Of a stretch of 64,000 bases of DNA, positions 1 through 9,258 are shown in pieces. The notes below the pieces were generated by a model. It ran no database searches and was not told where the DNA came from. It saw only the letters and a program-made list of their open reading frames with translations. The stretch comes from Phycisphaerae bacterium (GTDB lineage: Bacteria > Planctomycetota > Phycisphaerae > UBA1845): NCBI GenBank assembly GCA_029260215.1, contig JAJDDQ010000087.1, positions 1 to 64,000 of the forward strand, given 5' to 3'. Each line of letters starts with the position of its first letter. Within the stretch, counting starts at the first letter, position 1. A program made the position numbers and the translations under genes.

Positions 1-82
1 CGAGGCAAACCCCGGCCTACCTTGCGAATCTGATTGACATCCATGCTCGTCCTCCTGCCAGGAATCAAAACCCTTGTCCTGA

Positions 83-709
83 TAGGAGTTATCGATCCAC
101 GCCCCAAAATCGCTTGAGCTTACTTTGCGCTGTACTGCTAATGGCGACATAGGTGCCAATGGCGACGTCACCATCAACTGCAAGCTCGGTAGGGGTCGCA
201 TCATCGTCGACGGCCTATGCGACGGAACGATCTCGATCGGGCAGGACACCGGGTTGGCATCATTGATTCAGTTGACAGAAGGTTGATTCATTCATAAGAA
301 CCCCAAATCACTGGAAAAAACGGTCCTGGCGCTATCACCAGAGGGGGTGATTTCACCGAAAGCGGGGTTTCTACGAATGAATCAAGGTTTGGACGAGAAC
401 GGCACCGTCACAATCAACGCATCACAGGGCGACTTCAACGCCGCCGGCAGCATTCTCATCGGCCCCAATTCCATTCCGCTCGTATTGGACCCGATCGTCA
501 ACGATGGCTGCATTCAAATACTCGACGACAGTGCCGACGGCAGCCACGGCGACCTTATCGGGGACCTAAACATCATCGGTTGTCACGCAACAGCCGACGA
601 TCTCGGCATCAGCGTCGAGGGCACGCAAACCGGCGACGTGACCATCACGCAGACCGGCTGCACCAATCCAGGTCGTCGCGTCCGCCTGCCCGTGATACGC
701 ATCGTGTAG
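83..709 (+). pseudogene. Decayed or split ORF with Gly/Asp-rich 'GDVTI' repeats
   Basis: One frame is open from about 83 to a TGA at 284-286. The same frame reopens as a 120-residue ORF at 347-709. Both halves carry the same short motif (NGDVTIN in the first, GDVTITQTG and GTVTINASQGDF in the second), which resembles the repeated units of secreted beta-structured proteins. The shared frame, the in-frame stop and the lack of a convincing start suggest the remnant of a longer surface or secreted protein. The 347-709 segment could still be a short independent gene. Function is unknown and nothing enzymatic is visible. Confidence 0.35.
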
Positions 710-887
710 CCACCGTTTCGGGATAAGTCCGGTGCCCGCCCCAAAAGCTGGACAACACACGCACGCATGGATAGGGTTTCGCCCGGCGGTCGGGAGACGG
801 TATGCCCCTTGGCCCCTTTCACGCTGCGAGCCTGCGTGCCGACGCTCGACCCGCAGCCGATGTGTCACCCCCTTATATGGGTTGTCT

Positions 888-2117
888 ATGTATCCAGAAC
901 TTTGGGTAATGCCCGGAACCGGTTGGACCCTCAAGAGCTACGGGTTCATGATGATGGCTGGCTTCCTCAGCGCGGTCTATTTCGCCATGCGCCGGGCGAT
1001 GCGGGCCAAAACCGACCCCGACGAAATCCTGAACATCGCGTTCTACGCGCTGGTCTCCGGCGTCATCGGTTCGCGCATCATGTTTGTGTGGCATTATTGG
1101 GACGAGTCCTTTGCCGACGCCCCCGACCGTTTTTGGGCTATCATTAATCTGACGCGCGGCGGGCTGGAATTCCTGGGCGGCGTGCTTTTTACCATTCCGG
1201 TCGTTGTGGTGTACATGTGGCGGAAGAAACTTTCCATCCGCCTCTTCGGAGACTTCTTGGCGATCATGATCCCCTGGGCGCTGGGCTTTGGCAGGCTTGG
1301 TTGTTTTCTGAACGGCTGCTGCTTCGGCGGAGCCTGTGTCGATGCCCACGGTCAGCCTGCTTCTTCGCTCGCGGTCGCGTTTCCTTTCGGCAGCCCCGCC
1401 GCCATCCGCCAGTGGGAGGAGCGGGAGATCACATTCCCCGCTGAGTTGACCTACGACGGCGTGGGCGACGGGAATTCGAGCATTTTCGGGGCTACGCTCC
1501 TCGGGCGGGATCTGGTCAGCATGACGCCCGAGGCTCGCGAAAAACCGCTCCGCCAACTAGAGCGAATCGAGGAAATTTACCGTCGTGCGGAGAAGAACGA
1601 TCCCGAAAGCGAACAGACAAAGCAACTGAAGGCTGAATACGAAGCCACCCGGAGCATCGCCGAAGATCATGCGAATCTAACGGTCCCGCTCATGTTGGCT
1701 ACCCATTATCCATCGCGTGAGGATCCAACGCGCATCACCACGATGCGCGAAATCCGAGACTTGGCCCGTGCCCATGACGCACGCTGGGTCCACCCCACGC
1801 AACTCTACGCCGCCGTCGCAGGCCTTCTGCTGGCCATCATGCTGGCACGTGTGTTTCACCGCCGGAAGCGCCACGGCTTGGTGTGGGGCCTGTTCCTGCT
1901 GACCTATCCACCGACACGCATCTTTCTGGAGATGATCCGCTCGGACAATCCTCTGGACGCGTACGGTTTGACCGTATCACAGGCTATCAGTTTGACCATG
2001 ATGGTCGGCGGTGTAATCTGGCTCGTCGTGATCTACAAGTTCATGCCGGAGCGCTCGCCGATTCTGAAACCGTGGTACCCGCCTCAGGAAGGCGAAGCCC
2101 AGCCCGCCAGCGCGTAA
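888..2117 (+). CDS. lgt: Prolipoprotein diacylglyceryl transferase with a large internal insertion
   Basis: Lgt transfers diacylglycerol from phosphatidylglycerol to the lipobox cysteine of prolipoproteins in the inner membrane, the first step of lipoprotein maturation. The 409-residue product has the family layout: an N-terminal membrane segment after MYPELW, the signature GRLGCFLNGCCFGG near residues 137-150, and a C-terminal HPTQLYAAVAG segment followed by further membrane helices. Between the last two lies roughly 125 extra, mostly charged residues, so the protein is well above the usual 260-300 residues. ATG 888 is preferred because the protein similarity begins there; the frame is open further upstream without recognisable sequence. 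Substrates in this window include the lipoproteins at 15168, 24750 and 37453. Confidence 0.9.
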   Translation: MYPELWVMPGTGWTLKSYGFMMMAGFLSAVYFAMRRAMRAKTDPDEILNIAFYALVSGVIGSRIMFVWHYWDESFADAPDRFWAIINLTRGGLEFLGGVLFTIPVVVVYMWRKKLSIRLFGDFLAIMIPWALGFGRLGCFLNGCCFGGACVDAHGQPASSLAVAFPFGSPAAIRQWEEREITFPAELTYDGVGDGNSSIFGATLLGRDLVSMTPEAREKPLRQLERIEEIYRRAEKNDPESEQTKQLKAEYEATRSIAEDHANLTVPLMLATHYPSREDPTRITTMREIRDLARAHDARWVHPTQLYAAVAGLLLAIMLARVFHRRKRHGLVWGLFLLTYPPTRIFLEMIRSDNPLDAYGLTVSQAISLTMMVGGVIWLVVIYKFMPERSPILKPWYPPQEGEAQPASA

Positions 2118-2366
2118 ACCGTTCAGTTCCAAAACCGGCCCTGACCATCTGGAAAGCAACTCTGCCGCGACGCGTCTCCGCCGGAGCCTGCCAGTCTTGG
2201 GCTACCGCACTGCGCAGCGTGAGAAGTTGGTCAAGATTGGGGCGAACTTCTTCCGACACTTCAGGTACGTGTCATTCCGTATGGCTGACGTGGCGACAAA
2301 GTTGCGTCATCGGAGGCGGCCAATGCGAAACGTCGGTCCGTGCAGATATTTCAACTCCCCAGCCGC

Positions 2367-2380
2367 TGTGACCGGTCACA
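2367..2380. promoter_or_regulatory. Perfect 14-bp palindrome TGTGACCGGTCACA
   Basis: The palindrome lies 34 bp upstream of the chosen start of the glycosyltransferase at 2415. It looks like a dimeric-regulator operator. It resembles CRP-family half-sites (TGTGA and TCACA), but the spacing is 4 bp instead of the usual 6. It is the only copy I noticed, and its role is inferred. Confidence 0.3.
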
Positions 2381-2414
2381 TCGGCCCGTTGCCTCTGCCG
2401 GCGAAAGCCCGGAC

Positions 2415-3809
2415 ATGATCGAGCAGCAGCGAACGGCGAATGCAGTACCGCCGGTGAAAGCGCCCGACCTCGAGACACTTCGTACGGGCGATCGGATATT
2501 GATCCTCAACAATCCCGGTGACTTCACACGCAACTATCTCCAGGACATGGGCGCGGCATGCGAACGCCTCGGGTTGAGGCCTGCCACCCTCGAACTCAGT
2601 GATATATGGTCGCGGAGCAGTGCCGGGACGCCGATTGACTGGAAATCCTTAGCCGAAAATTTGCACAATGGCGGGTTTCGGGCCGCCATCAGCACAGGCC
2701 ACAACGGCGTTTTCGATCTGCCTATGACGCAGGACGTCTCGGGCCGAAAGGTGCCGTTTCTACAGATGCTCGGCATTCCGCATATTCAATGGTGGACCGA
2801 CCATCCCCATTGGGCGCACGAGCGCGTCGCGCTGAGCGAGCAAGTGCAGCCGGCGTTGCGGTCTGAGAATCACCACGTGTTCGTCAAGTGCGAACTCGCC
2901 GCCGGTGAGATTCGTCAGTTCCTGAAATGGCCTCATGTGTACGGACTGCCTGTCGCTGAAAACCCCGACCGTTTGAAACCGGCCCGTGACGTCTCGCCCG
3001 ATTGTGATGTTGTGGCTGTGGTCGGTTCGCCGCCGGAGCTTGATCCGGACTTGAAGCCGTTTCTCAAGGAGGACGACCCGGACGTGTCAGCCATGTCCGA
3101 ATGTGTGGCTGCCAAAGTTCGTCAAAAACTATCCAGTCTGTGGGCGGAGAGGGGGCCGGCCAATATCCAAAACGAACTCAACGCTCTTGGAGACAATTGG
3201 GTGGCGGCCAGGGCGACCGACGCGCTCACGGGTTCGTTTCGTGTCTTTTGTCGCCTGGAGCCGCAGTACCCGCAGGCTTGCTCGTGGATACGCGAGAACT
3301 ATCGCGTTTACTTCGACGCATTGCACATTCTTTGGGATTTCGGACGGTGGCAACGCACGTTCACCCTCGCGTATCTCGCACGCTACTTTCGCGTTCGTGT
3401 TCTTGGAAATCCAGACTGGTCATCGCTGGAACTCGGCGGCTCGCCCCGGATACCTCACGACGCGCAACCGGCTACGTATGCGAGCGGAACACTCGGCATC
3501 AACATTTCGCAATGCAATGACGAGGAAGGGATTACGCACAAACCGTTCCAAATGGCAGCGTGCGGTGTGCCGATGATTCATATCGAACGCAAAGGGCTTT
3601 CCGATTGCTTTGCGCCCGATGAAGAATTCATGGCATTCCTGACGCCGCGCGAAGCGCGCGACGCCGTCACGGCATTGCTCGATGACCGAGAACGCCGTGA
3701 AGCGATGGCCTTCGCCGCACGCAATCGCGTCATTTGCGATCACACCTGGGACAAACGACTCGTCGAAATCTTCCACGCGACAGGGTTGCCACTGGAGGCC
3801 GCCTGTTGA
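2415..3809 (+). CDS. CgeB/YkvP-type glycosyltransferase
   Basis: The product has 464 residues. Its C-terminal third reads like the CgeB/Glyco_trans_1_2 family: GITHKPFQMAACGVPMI, then a loop with an acidic patch, and a closing RNRVICDHTWDKRLVEIF. In this family that region belongs to the donor-binding Rossmann domain of a GT-B enzyme. The N-terminal half (TGDRILILNNPGDFTRNYLQ onward) would be the acceptor domain. No signal peptide or membrane segment is visible, so a cytoplasmic role in glycan or glycoprotein synthesis is expected. ATG 2415 is chosen over the longer open frame because the upstream residues look like translated non-coding DNA. The next gene is another predicted glycosyltransferase on the same strand. 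Confidence 0.7.
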   Translation: MIEQQRTANAVPPVKAPDLETLRTGDRILILNNPGDFTRNYLQDMGAACERLGLRPATLELSDIWSRSSAGTPIDWKSLAENLHNGGFRAAISTGHNGVFDLPMTQDVSGRKVPFLQMLGIPHIQWWTDHPHWAHERVALSEQVQPALRSENHHVFVKCELAAGEIRQFLKWPHVYGLPVAENPDRLKPARDVSPDCDVVAVVGSPPELDPDLKPFLKEDDPDVSAMSECVAAKVRQKLSSLWAERGPANIQNELNALGDNWVAARATDALTGSFRVFCRLEPQYPQACSWIRENYRVYFDALHILWDFGRWQRTFTLAYLARYFRVRVLGNPDWSSLELGGSPRIPHDAQPATYASGTLGINISQCNDEEGITHKPFQMAACGVPMIHIERKGLSDCFAPDEEFMAFLTPREARDAVTALLDDRERREAMAFAARNRVICDHTWDKRLVEIFHATGLPLEAAC

Positions 3810-3957
3810 GGCTGGAGCGTGCCGGAGGCTGACTTTCGTCACGATCTGCATCTTCGTCTCCGGCTGACCTCCACAGCTATTTCTTATCGGTCCCTGCGGA
3901 TTCGACACGAGAAAATCGGTGCAACAGGCCGATAAGCAGGCGACAGGAGCCTCGAAA

Positions 3958-5397
3958 ATGCCCGATGAACACATTCGAATAAATCTGGAACTCCGTCCGC
4001 GCATCGTGATTGCCGTCCCCTGCACGGGGTCGGTGCACCGTGAAGCGGATCGAACCATTCGCGAACTTCTCAAACAAACGCGCACGGCTGACACGGTCAT
4101 GTGGTGGTATCAGGAGGCCCCGCACGATCGCTGCCGCAACGCACTGATTGCCCGATTTATGAACGATGCGGAATGGACGCACCTGCTGTTCATCGACACC
4201 GACGTCACCACCGAACCCGACGCTGTGGACCGGTTGCTCGCCCACGACGTGCCCATCGTCTGCGCCCCCGTGCCGACCATGAACCTGCGCTACGGCCCAC
4301 CCGATCAGCCAAAGTCCGCCACCGTCGGAACGAACATCATGCTGCATGACGACCCCAAACTTCGGGGTACGGTCGTGCCGCCGGACGCAGTCCACACCGG
4401 CTACCGTCGCGTCGACCCTGATGATTTCCCCAACGAACCTTTCACTTGCGATGCCACCGGGCTGGGCCTGTGCCTTATTCGTCGCGACGTTTTTGAGAAA
4501 ATCCAAAAACCCTGGTGTGCGTTTGTAGGTCATTTCGATGGTGAAATGATCGGCGAAGACATTTACTTTTTTCGCAAGGCGCGGGCGGCTGGCTTTGAGA
4601 TTCTGGTCGATCCGTCCATCAACGCCGATCATTACAAATCGGTCGATCTTACTCATCTCGACCTGCTGTACAGCGACAAAATTCCTGTCTCCTCCTGGCC
4701 GAGGTTGGCTACGCCCAATGACGATCGGAACATTCTGGTGACGGTTTTCACGCCGCCCACCGGTTGGCTGCACGTCCGACTCGTGCAGGCGCTTGCCAGT
4801 TGGGAAAACGCTTACGGCGAGCGCATCCGCATCGAGACCGTTACGGCTGACACGTTACGTGGCGGCATGCTGGAACTGGCGGAGCGGGTAGCCTCACTGG
4901 AGGATCGATTCACGCACGTTCTGATGATGCGCGACGACGTCGTGCCGCATGAAAGAACGCTGGGGCTGCTGGCGAGCGTGGACGCGCCCGTGGTCGGCGG
5001 ATTGACGCGCAAACTCATCGACGGCCGCATTCGCTGGGCATATTGGCACGACGATTCCATCACCGGGCAACTCGAAGCGCCGCAGAACATCCAGCTCCCG
5101 TCCATGAACGAGCCGTTTTCCGTAACATCCATCGAGCCAGCCTGCGCGCTGATCGAGCGTGAATCGTTGGCACTCGTTCCCGAAGTCCTGCGCACACTCG
5201 ATCATCGCCCCAATGCCGACGACGAATTCATTCACCGCTGGTGCGCTGCGGTTCGGCACAACACTGGCCGACCCATAATGCAGGCCCCCATGACCGTCGA
5301 ACGCCGCTGCGAATTCGGCTTGAAAGGGCTGCTGAATCTCAAAATGAGATTGAAAGACCGCCTCCGCGATCAACAGGCGGAAGCCAACGCAGTGTGA
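3958..5397 (+). CDS. Glycosyltransferase-like protein with two tandem GT-A-like halves
   Basis: The product has 479 residues. The first half begins RPRIVIAVPCTGSVHREA and contains HLLFIDTDVT, a DxD-type metal and nucleotide-sugar motif in a GT-A fold. The second half begins again at RNILVTVFTPPTGWLHVRLV and contains THVLMMRDDVVP at the equivalent place, then APVVGGLTRK matching the first half's VPIVCAPVPT. This suggests an internal duplication with a diverged second active site. ATG 3958 follows an AGGAG element at about 3946. The gene is 148 bp downstream of the CgeB-like glycosyltransferase, so the pair may act on one glycan. The sugar and acceptor cannot be told from sequence. Confidence 0.65.
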   Translation: MPDEHIRINLELRPRIVIAVPCTGSVHREADRTIRELLKQTRTADTVMWWYQEAPHDRCRNALIARFMNDAEWTHLLFIDTDVTTEPDAVDRLLAHDVPIVCAPVPTMNLRYGPPDQPKSATVGTNIMLHDDPKLRGTVVPPDAVHTGYRRVDPDDFPNEPFTCDATGLGLCLIRRDVFEKIQKPWCAFVGHFDGEMIGEDIYFFRKARAAGFEILVDPSINADHYKSVDLTHLDLLYSDKIPVSSWPRLATPNDDRNILVTVFTPPTGWLHVRLVQALASWENAYGERIRIETVTADTLRGGMLELAERVASLEDRFTHVLMMRDDVVPHERTLGLLASVDAPVVGGLTRKLIDGRIRWAYWHDDSITGQLEAPQNIQLPSMNEPFSVTSIEPACALIERESLALVPEVLRTLDHRPNADDEFIHRWCAAVRHNTGRPIMQAPMTVERRCEFGLKGLLNLKMRLKDRLRDQQAEANAV

Positions 5398-5437
5398 TTT
5401 CCATTCGGTGCGAGCGGATTGAGGCGGGGGCGGGGCG

Positions 5438-6358
5438 TTACTTCCGAAGTTTTCGCGCCTTGATCAGCGCCCGTGCCGCACCCAGCTTGATTTGTCTTGC
5501 GGTTTCAGCGTTCGGGGGTCTCATGCTGTCGAGCAGGCGACCTGTCAGGTGCCACAACGCGGCACTGTCGCGTTTGGCGGCTGCGTCCGCTTCGATGGTT
5601 TCACGCAGCGCGTCCAGTACCTTTTTCACGGCGTCGTCTCGCGTTAATTGCTCCGCCGCTGACACATCGACGTCCGCGCCGCTCGGGTTTGGAAAGAACG
5701 GTACAAGTCGCATCCGGCGGGCAACTTTCGCCCGTGCCGCCATGGCCTCCGGTGTTCCGAACATCGCATAGGCTGGTACGACCATCGCGACCGCCGCCCA
5801 TAGAATCAATACACGCGTTCCCCATCCGCCAAGCCAAGCGGGGTACCATCGCTTTTTTGGTGAGGCTTCTACGATTCTCTCTGCGCGCGGGAGCCGCCCG
5901 CCGCCGTACCAGGGACCGGCTGCCAATACCCAGATTACGACGCTGAACATCAGATAATTCGCGTTGACCAACGTACTCGACATCGGCACCAGCACATCGG
6001 TCTGTTGCAAATAGGGTGACTCGTTGATCGCGATTGCGATGGCCGTCAGCCCGCAGTAGGCCACATATCCACCCATTGCCCGCAGGCCTCGATCCCACCA
6101 GGGCAGCCAATAAGACGCCAGCGTCAGCGCCAGCACCGGCGGAAACATCGTCGCGTGCCAGAAATACCGGCGCGTGTCGCAAAACAGATAGGGCGCGGGA
6201 TGCAGGAACAGTCGATGGATGGCCTTCACCAGCCAGACCGTGAAATCCGCGTTCCAGGCAGACGTGAACTTCCAAGCCACACCAGCCACGATCGCCAGCG
6301 GCACGACGCGTATCAGAAACCGTCGCAGCGAGAATTCCACGCGAGAGGCCTCGCTCAC
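5438..6358 (-). CDS. Multi-pass membrane protein paired with an exosortase
   Basis: The 306-residue protein has about five hydrophobic stretches in its first 200 residues (for example LIRVVPLAIVAGVAWKF and MFPPVLALTLASYWL). A further segment near residue 190 (RVLILWAAVAMVVPAYAMF) is followed by a soluble, charged C-terminus. I do not recognise the family. Its start codon overlaps the stop of the upstream exosortase by 4 nt (ATGA), so the two are probably translationally coupled and cooperate. A role as an exosortase accessory membrane protein is inferred from position only. Convergent with the glycosyltransferase that ends at 5397. Confidence 0.6.
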   Translation of the reverse strand: MSEASRVEFSLRRFLIRVVPLAIVAGVAWKFTSAWNADFTVWLVKAIHRLFLHPAPYLFCDTRRYFWHATMFPPVLALTLASYWLPWWDRGLRAMGGYVAYCGLTAIAIAINESPYLQQTDVLVPMSSTLVNANYLMFSVVIWVLAAGPWYGGGRLPRAERIVEASPKKRWYPAWLGGWGTRVLILWAAVAMVVPAYAMFGTPEAMAARAKVARRMRLVPFFPNPSGADVDVSAAEQLTRDDAVKKVLDALRETIEADAAAKRDSAALWHLTGRLLDSMRPPNAETARQIKLGAARALIKARKLRK

Positions 6359-6957
6359 GATGGCGATCCCCCGTTACTTCCTTCGCATTTTCCCACTCTC
6401 GCAGCCCTCTTCGTCGCCCACGCCGCCCAGATCAGCCAGAGCGGTGCGACGCAGGAGATCAAAAACCACTGCATCAAAACCATATGTGCGAAGTGAAAGA
6501 ATTTTGGCGTCCAGCTTGAAATCAACACCAGTCCGGCGATGCGCAGGACGTTCAACCCCGCCACGCCCACCAGCCCGACCACGCATCCGATCACGGTGTC
6601 GCGCAAGCGGCAGGGATAGGCGATCGCCGCCGCGCAGAAAAGCCCCTTCGCGAAGAGGGCTGTACACTCGACACTCACGATCAGCGGAATTCCCGTCCCG
6701 GTGACGGTGACTTCGTCCAGAACCACCTCAGACTCGAACAGGCCCGCCAGCCACGCTCCCATCGCCGCCGACCACTCACGCAGCCCGTAGACCCAATCCG
6801 GCTCATGCCCGGTTTGACTCAGGTGCATGATATAGGCTTCGCCAAACCCGAGGGCCAGCGTCAAAACCACCAGCTTGATTACGAACGAGGTCGCAACCCG
6901 CGCCGGGCTGACGCCGGGGGGAATCGGAGACTGGGGCTGTACGGGTTGTTCCGTCAT
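6355..6957 (-). CDS. Exosortase/archaeosortase-family transpeptidase (XrtH-like size)
   Basis: Exosortases are integral-membrane cysteine transpeptidases that process proteins carrying C-terminal sorting signals. This 200-residue protein has the expected catalytic set: Cys98 in VSVECTALFAKG, Arg139 in LNVLRIAGL, and His155 or His158 in FFHFAHMV, all placed between membrane helices. Other hydrophobic helices lie at about residues 23-43 and 120-147. The small size and the family-typical NxxRI motif suggest a dedicated small exosortase such as XrtH, but the subfamily is not certain. No gene in the window encodes an obvious target with a C-terminal motif, helix and basic tail. Heads an apparent two-gene operon with 5438-6358. 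Confidence 0.75.
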   Translation of the reverse strand: MTEQPVQPQSPIPPGVSPARVATSFVIKLVVLTLALGFGEAYIMHLSQTGHEPDWVYGLREWSAAMGAWLAGLFESEVVLDEVTVTGTGIPLIVSVECTALFAKGLFCAAAIAYPCRLRDTVIGCVVGLVGVAGLNVLRIAGLVLISSWTPKFFHFAHMVLMQWFLISCVAPLWLIWAAWATKRAARVGKCEGSNGGSPS

Positions 6958-7302
6958 GATTTCTTCCGTCGGATGCTTCGCACGCCGACTTTACCGTGCG
7001 TTGCCGACACCTATTAGGGCACACCGTCAACATCGTCAATCCGGCGCGACTCCGGCAATGATTGCGTTCAGTGTCCCGGTTCTGATTGGGCCGCGGACAC
7101 GCTGCCGGGAAGCGTCAGGCCACCTGGGGTGCTTATTCGGTTGCCAAAGAGCGTTTCGCGTTCTGCGTGCGAAAATACGTCTGCTGTCCACTAATAGAAC
7201 GTCGGTGCTGATTCGCGCGATCGCGAAATAACGAATCAGGGGTGGCCGCGATGGGCGGGGCGGTGGGGCGTGGACGTGTCGGCCCTTCGCGCATTCGGCG
7301 TA

Positions 7303-8100
7303 TTATGCGTGTTTAAGGTCGTTGCGGAGCGTTATATCGCAGTGTTCGGCGGCGGCGAAGAAGGGGAAATCTTCGTTGCGGTAGCCGGTGGGGTGGGGGA
7401 GTTGGAAGGGCGTGCCGTCGATTTTGGTGATGTTGGCACCCGATTCGGTGATGAGCAGCGAACCGGCGGCGACGTCCCAGAGTTTGCATTCGCGACACAA
7501 AACCGCGTCGACCGCACCCGCAGCGAGGTAGGCCATGTGCAGCGCGGTGGAGCCGATGTTACGCAGGTTGTAACGGTCGATCCACGCTTCGATGAAGGGG
7601 AGGATTGGCAGGTTTCGCCCTGAGGGGGCGGCGATGAGCGTTTCGCGGTCACCGCCTGGGTCGGGCTGGGTGACGTGGCGACCGTTGCAGAGAACGCCTT
7701 CCCCGGCGACGGCAGAAGCATGCCAACCGGAGCCGTGCTCGCGGATGACGCCGACGATGGAACGGCGTTCGTGCATGAGTGCGATGGAGGTGGCGAAGCA
7801 GGGGAAACCGTGCGCGAAGTTTCGCGTGCCGTCGAGCGGATCGACGACCCAGGTGAACGAGCGTCGCGAGGCGTCGTCGGCTGATCCAAGCTCTTCGCCG
7901 AGAAAGGCGTGGTCGGGGTAGCGTTGCGTGACGGCTTCGCGGAGCATGGTTTCGATGCGCCGGTCGACTTCGGTGACCGGGCTTTGATCGTGCTTGCGTT
8001 CGAAGGGCACGGGGCCTGCGTATTCGCGGGTGATGTCGGCGGCTTGGCGGGCGAGGTCTTCGGCGAACGCTCTGGCTTCGTGAAGGTCGAAATCATGCAT
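7303..8100 (-). CDS. Inositol monophosphatase-family phosphatase (SuhB/HisN-like)
   Basis: The product has 265 residues, typical of the family. It shows the Mg-binding signatures in order: GEELG at about 68-72, WVVDPLDGTRNF at 84-95 and LWDVAAGSLLITESG near 205-220. These residues bind metal ions that activate water for hydrolysis of a phosphomonoester. Members act on inositol-1-phosphate, histidinol phosphate, fructose-1,6-bisphosphate or PAP, and the substrate cannot be assigned here. ATG 8100 is chosen because the similarity begins near MHDFDLHEA. Divergent from the dehydrogenase at 8192, sharing a 91-bp intergenic region. Confidence 0.85.
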   Translation of the reverse strand: MHDFDLHEARAFAEDLARQAADITREYAGPVPFERKHDQSPVTEVDRRIETMLREAVTQRYPDHAFLGEELGSADDASRRSFTWVVDPLDGTRNFAHGFPCFATSIALMHERRSIVGVIREHGSGWHASAVAGEGVLCNGRHVTQPDPGGDRETLIAAPSGRNLPILPFIEAWIDRYNLRNIGSTALHMAYLAAGAVDAVLCRECKLWDVAAGSLLITESGANITKIDGTPFQLPHPTGYRNEDFPFFAAAEHCDITLRNDLKHA

Positions 8101-8191
8101 GCAGCCAACTATAGCGGTGGATTGCGGTTCCACCAAACGTCGGCCTTGACCGTGGGGCGGGCACGTTTGATCATTCGGGCGTGGTGAATCC

Positions 8192-9148
8192 ATGACGCAG
8201 CCGGAATTTAGAATCGTGGTAAGCGAATCGCTGAGCGAGGATGCGCTGCGCCGACTTCGTGAGGTTGGCGAGGTTCGCGTGCTTGATTCCTGCGACGATG
8301 CGACGGTGCGCGCGGCCATCGTCGATTGCGATGCGCTGGTCGTGCGCAGCTACACGCGCGTCACGGGCGAACTGCTCGAATCTGCCGGCCGACTGAAAGT
8401 GATCGGCAGGGCGGGGATCGGATTGGATCACATCGATTTAGCCGCTGCGAAATCGCGTGGCATCGTCGTCGTTCATACGCCGGCGGCCAGCACGAACTCG
8501 GTGGCGGAGCACACGTTTGCGTTGTTGTTGGCTGTTGAGCGGATGATCGTGCAGGGCGACGCGATGGCCCGTGATGATCGCTTCTTGGATGCGCGCAGGA
8601 CGTTCGTTTCGCGGGAACTGGGCGATTTGACTCTCGGCGTTGTCGGCATGGGGCGGATCGGCAGGCGCGTGGCGGAGATCGGCCGATGCGGGTTCGGCAT
8701 GCGCGTTGTGTACAATGATATTTGTGAGGTTGGGCCTTTCGATTTCGAGGCGGCGTTCGTGTCGAAGGACGATCTCTACGGTTGTGCCGACGTTATCACG
8801 ATGCACGTTCCGCTGACGAACGATACGCGGGGGATGATTGGTGCGGAGGCGTTGGGCAAATTCGCGCGATTGCCCGTGCTGCTCAATACGTCGCGTGGGG
8901 CGGTTGTGGATGGGCGTGCTTTGGCAAAGGCGCTTGCGGACGGGTGGTTGGCGGGGGCGGCGGTCGATGTGTTTGATCCCGAGCCTCCGCTGGCGGATCA
9001 TCCGCTGCTGCGGGCGCCGCGTTGTGTTCTTTCTCCGCATGTGGCGTCGCGGTCTGCCGGTGGTTTGGCGCGGATGAACGATGTTGTGGACGATGTTTTG
9101 GGTGTTTTGCGTGGGGAGCGACCACGGCATGCGGCTGAGATGATTTGA
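8192..9148 (+). CDS. D-isomer-specific 2-hydroxyacid dehydrogenase (SerA-like)
   Basis: NAD-dependent oxidoreductase of 318 residues with the complete family pattern. The motifs are GRAGIGLDHIDL, a Rossmann GMGRIG at about 151-156, and the catalytic Arg, Glu and His in TSRGAVVDG (~233), DPEPP (~263) and SPHVAS (~282). The family covers D-3-phosphoglycerate dehydrogenase and related hydroxyacid dehydrogenases. There is no C-terminal ACT domain, so it is the short form, and the serine-pathway assignment is tentative. The substrate could also be glyoxylate/hydroxypyruvate or another 2-oxoacid. Divergent from the IMPase-family gene. Confidence 0.85.
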   Translation: MTQPEFRIVVSESLSEDALRRLREVGEVRVLDSCDDATVRAAIVDCDALVVRSYTRVTGELLESAGRLKVIGRAGIGLDHIDLAAAKSRGIVVVHTPAASTNSVAEHTFALLLAVERMIVQGDAMARDDRFLDARRTFVSRELGDLTLGVVGMGRIGRRVAEIGRCGFGMRVVYNDICEVGPFDFEAAFVSKDDLYGCADVITMHVPLTNDTRGMIGAEALGKFARLPVLLNTSRGAVVDGRALAKALADGWLAGAAVDVFDPEPPLADHPLLRAPRCVLSPHVASRSAGGLARMNDVVDDVLGVLRGERPRHAAEMI

Positions 9149-9258
9149 GGCGTGTTGAGGTGTTGATACCAAGTCTCGCGTGAAAAAAGGCTTGATCGCC
9201 AGGGAACTGGGCGATACACCTTTCGCGGGGCGGTAGTGCTGCGACACGCGCTATTCGA

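Noticed and set aside
873-1556. Long minus-strand ORF opposite lgt
   Set aside because: Shadow of lgt; Arg/Pro/His-rich, no motif.
7270-7623. Plus-strand ORF opposite the IMPase-family gene
   Set aside because: Overlaps a gene with complete catalytic motifs on the other strand; no motif of its own.
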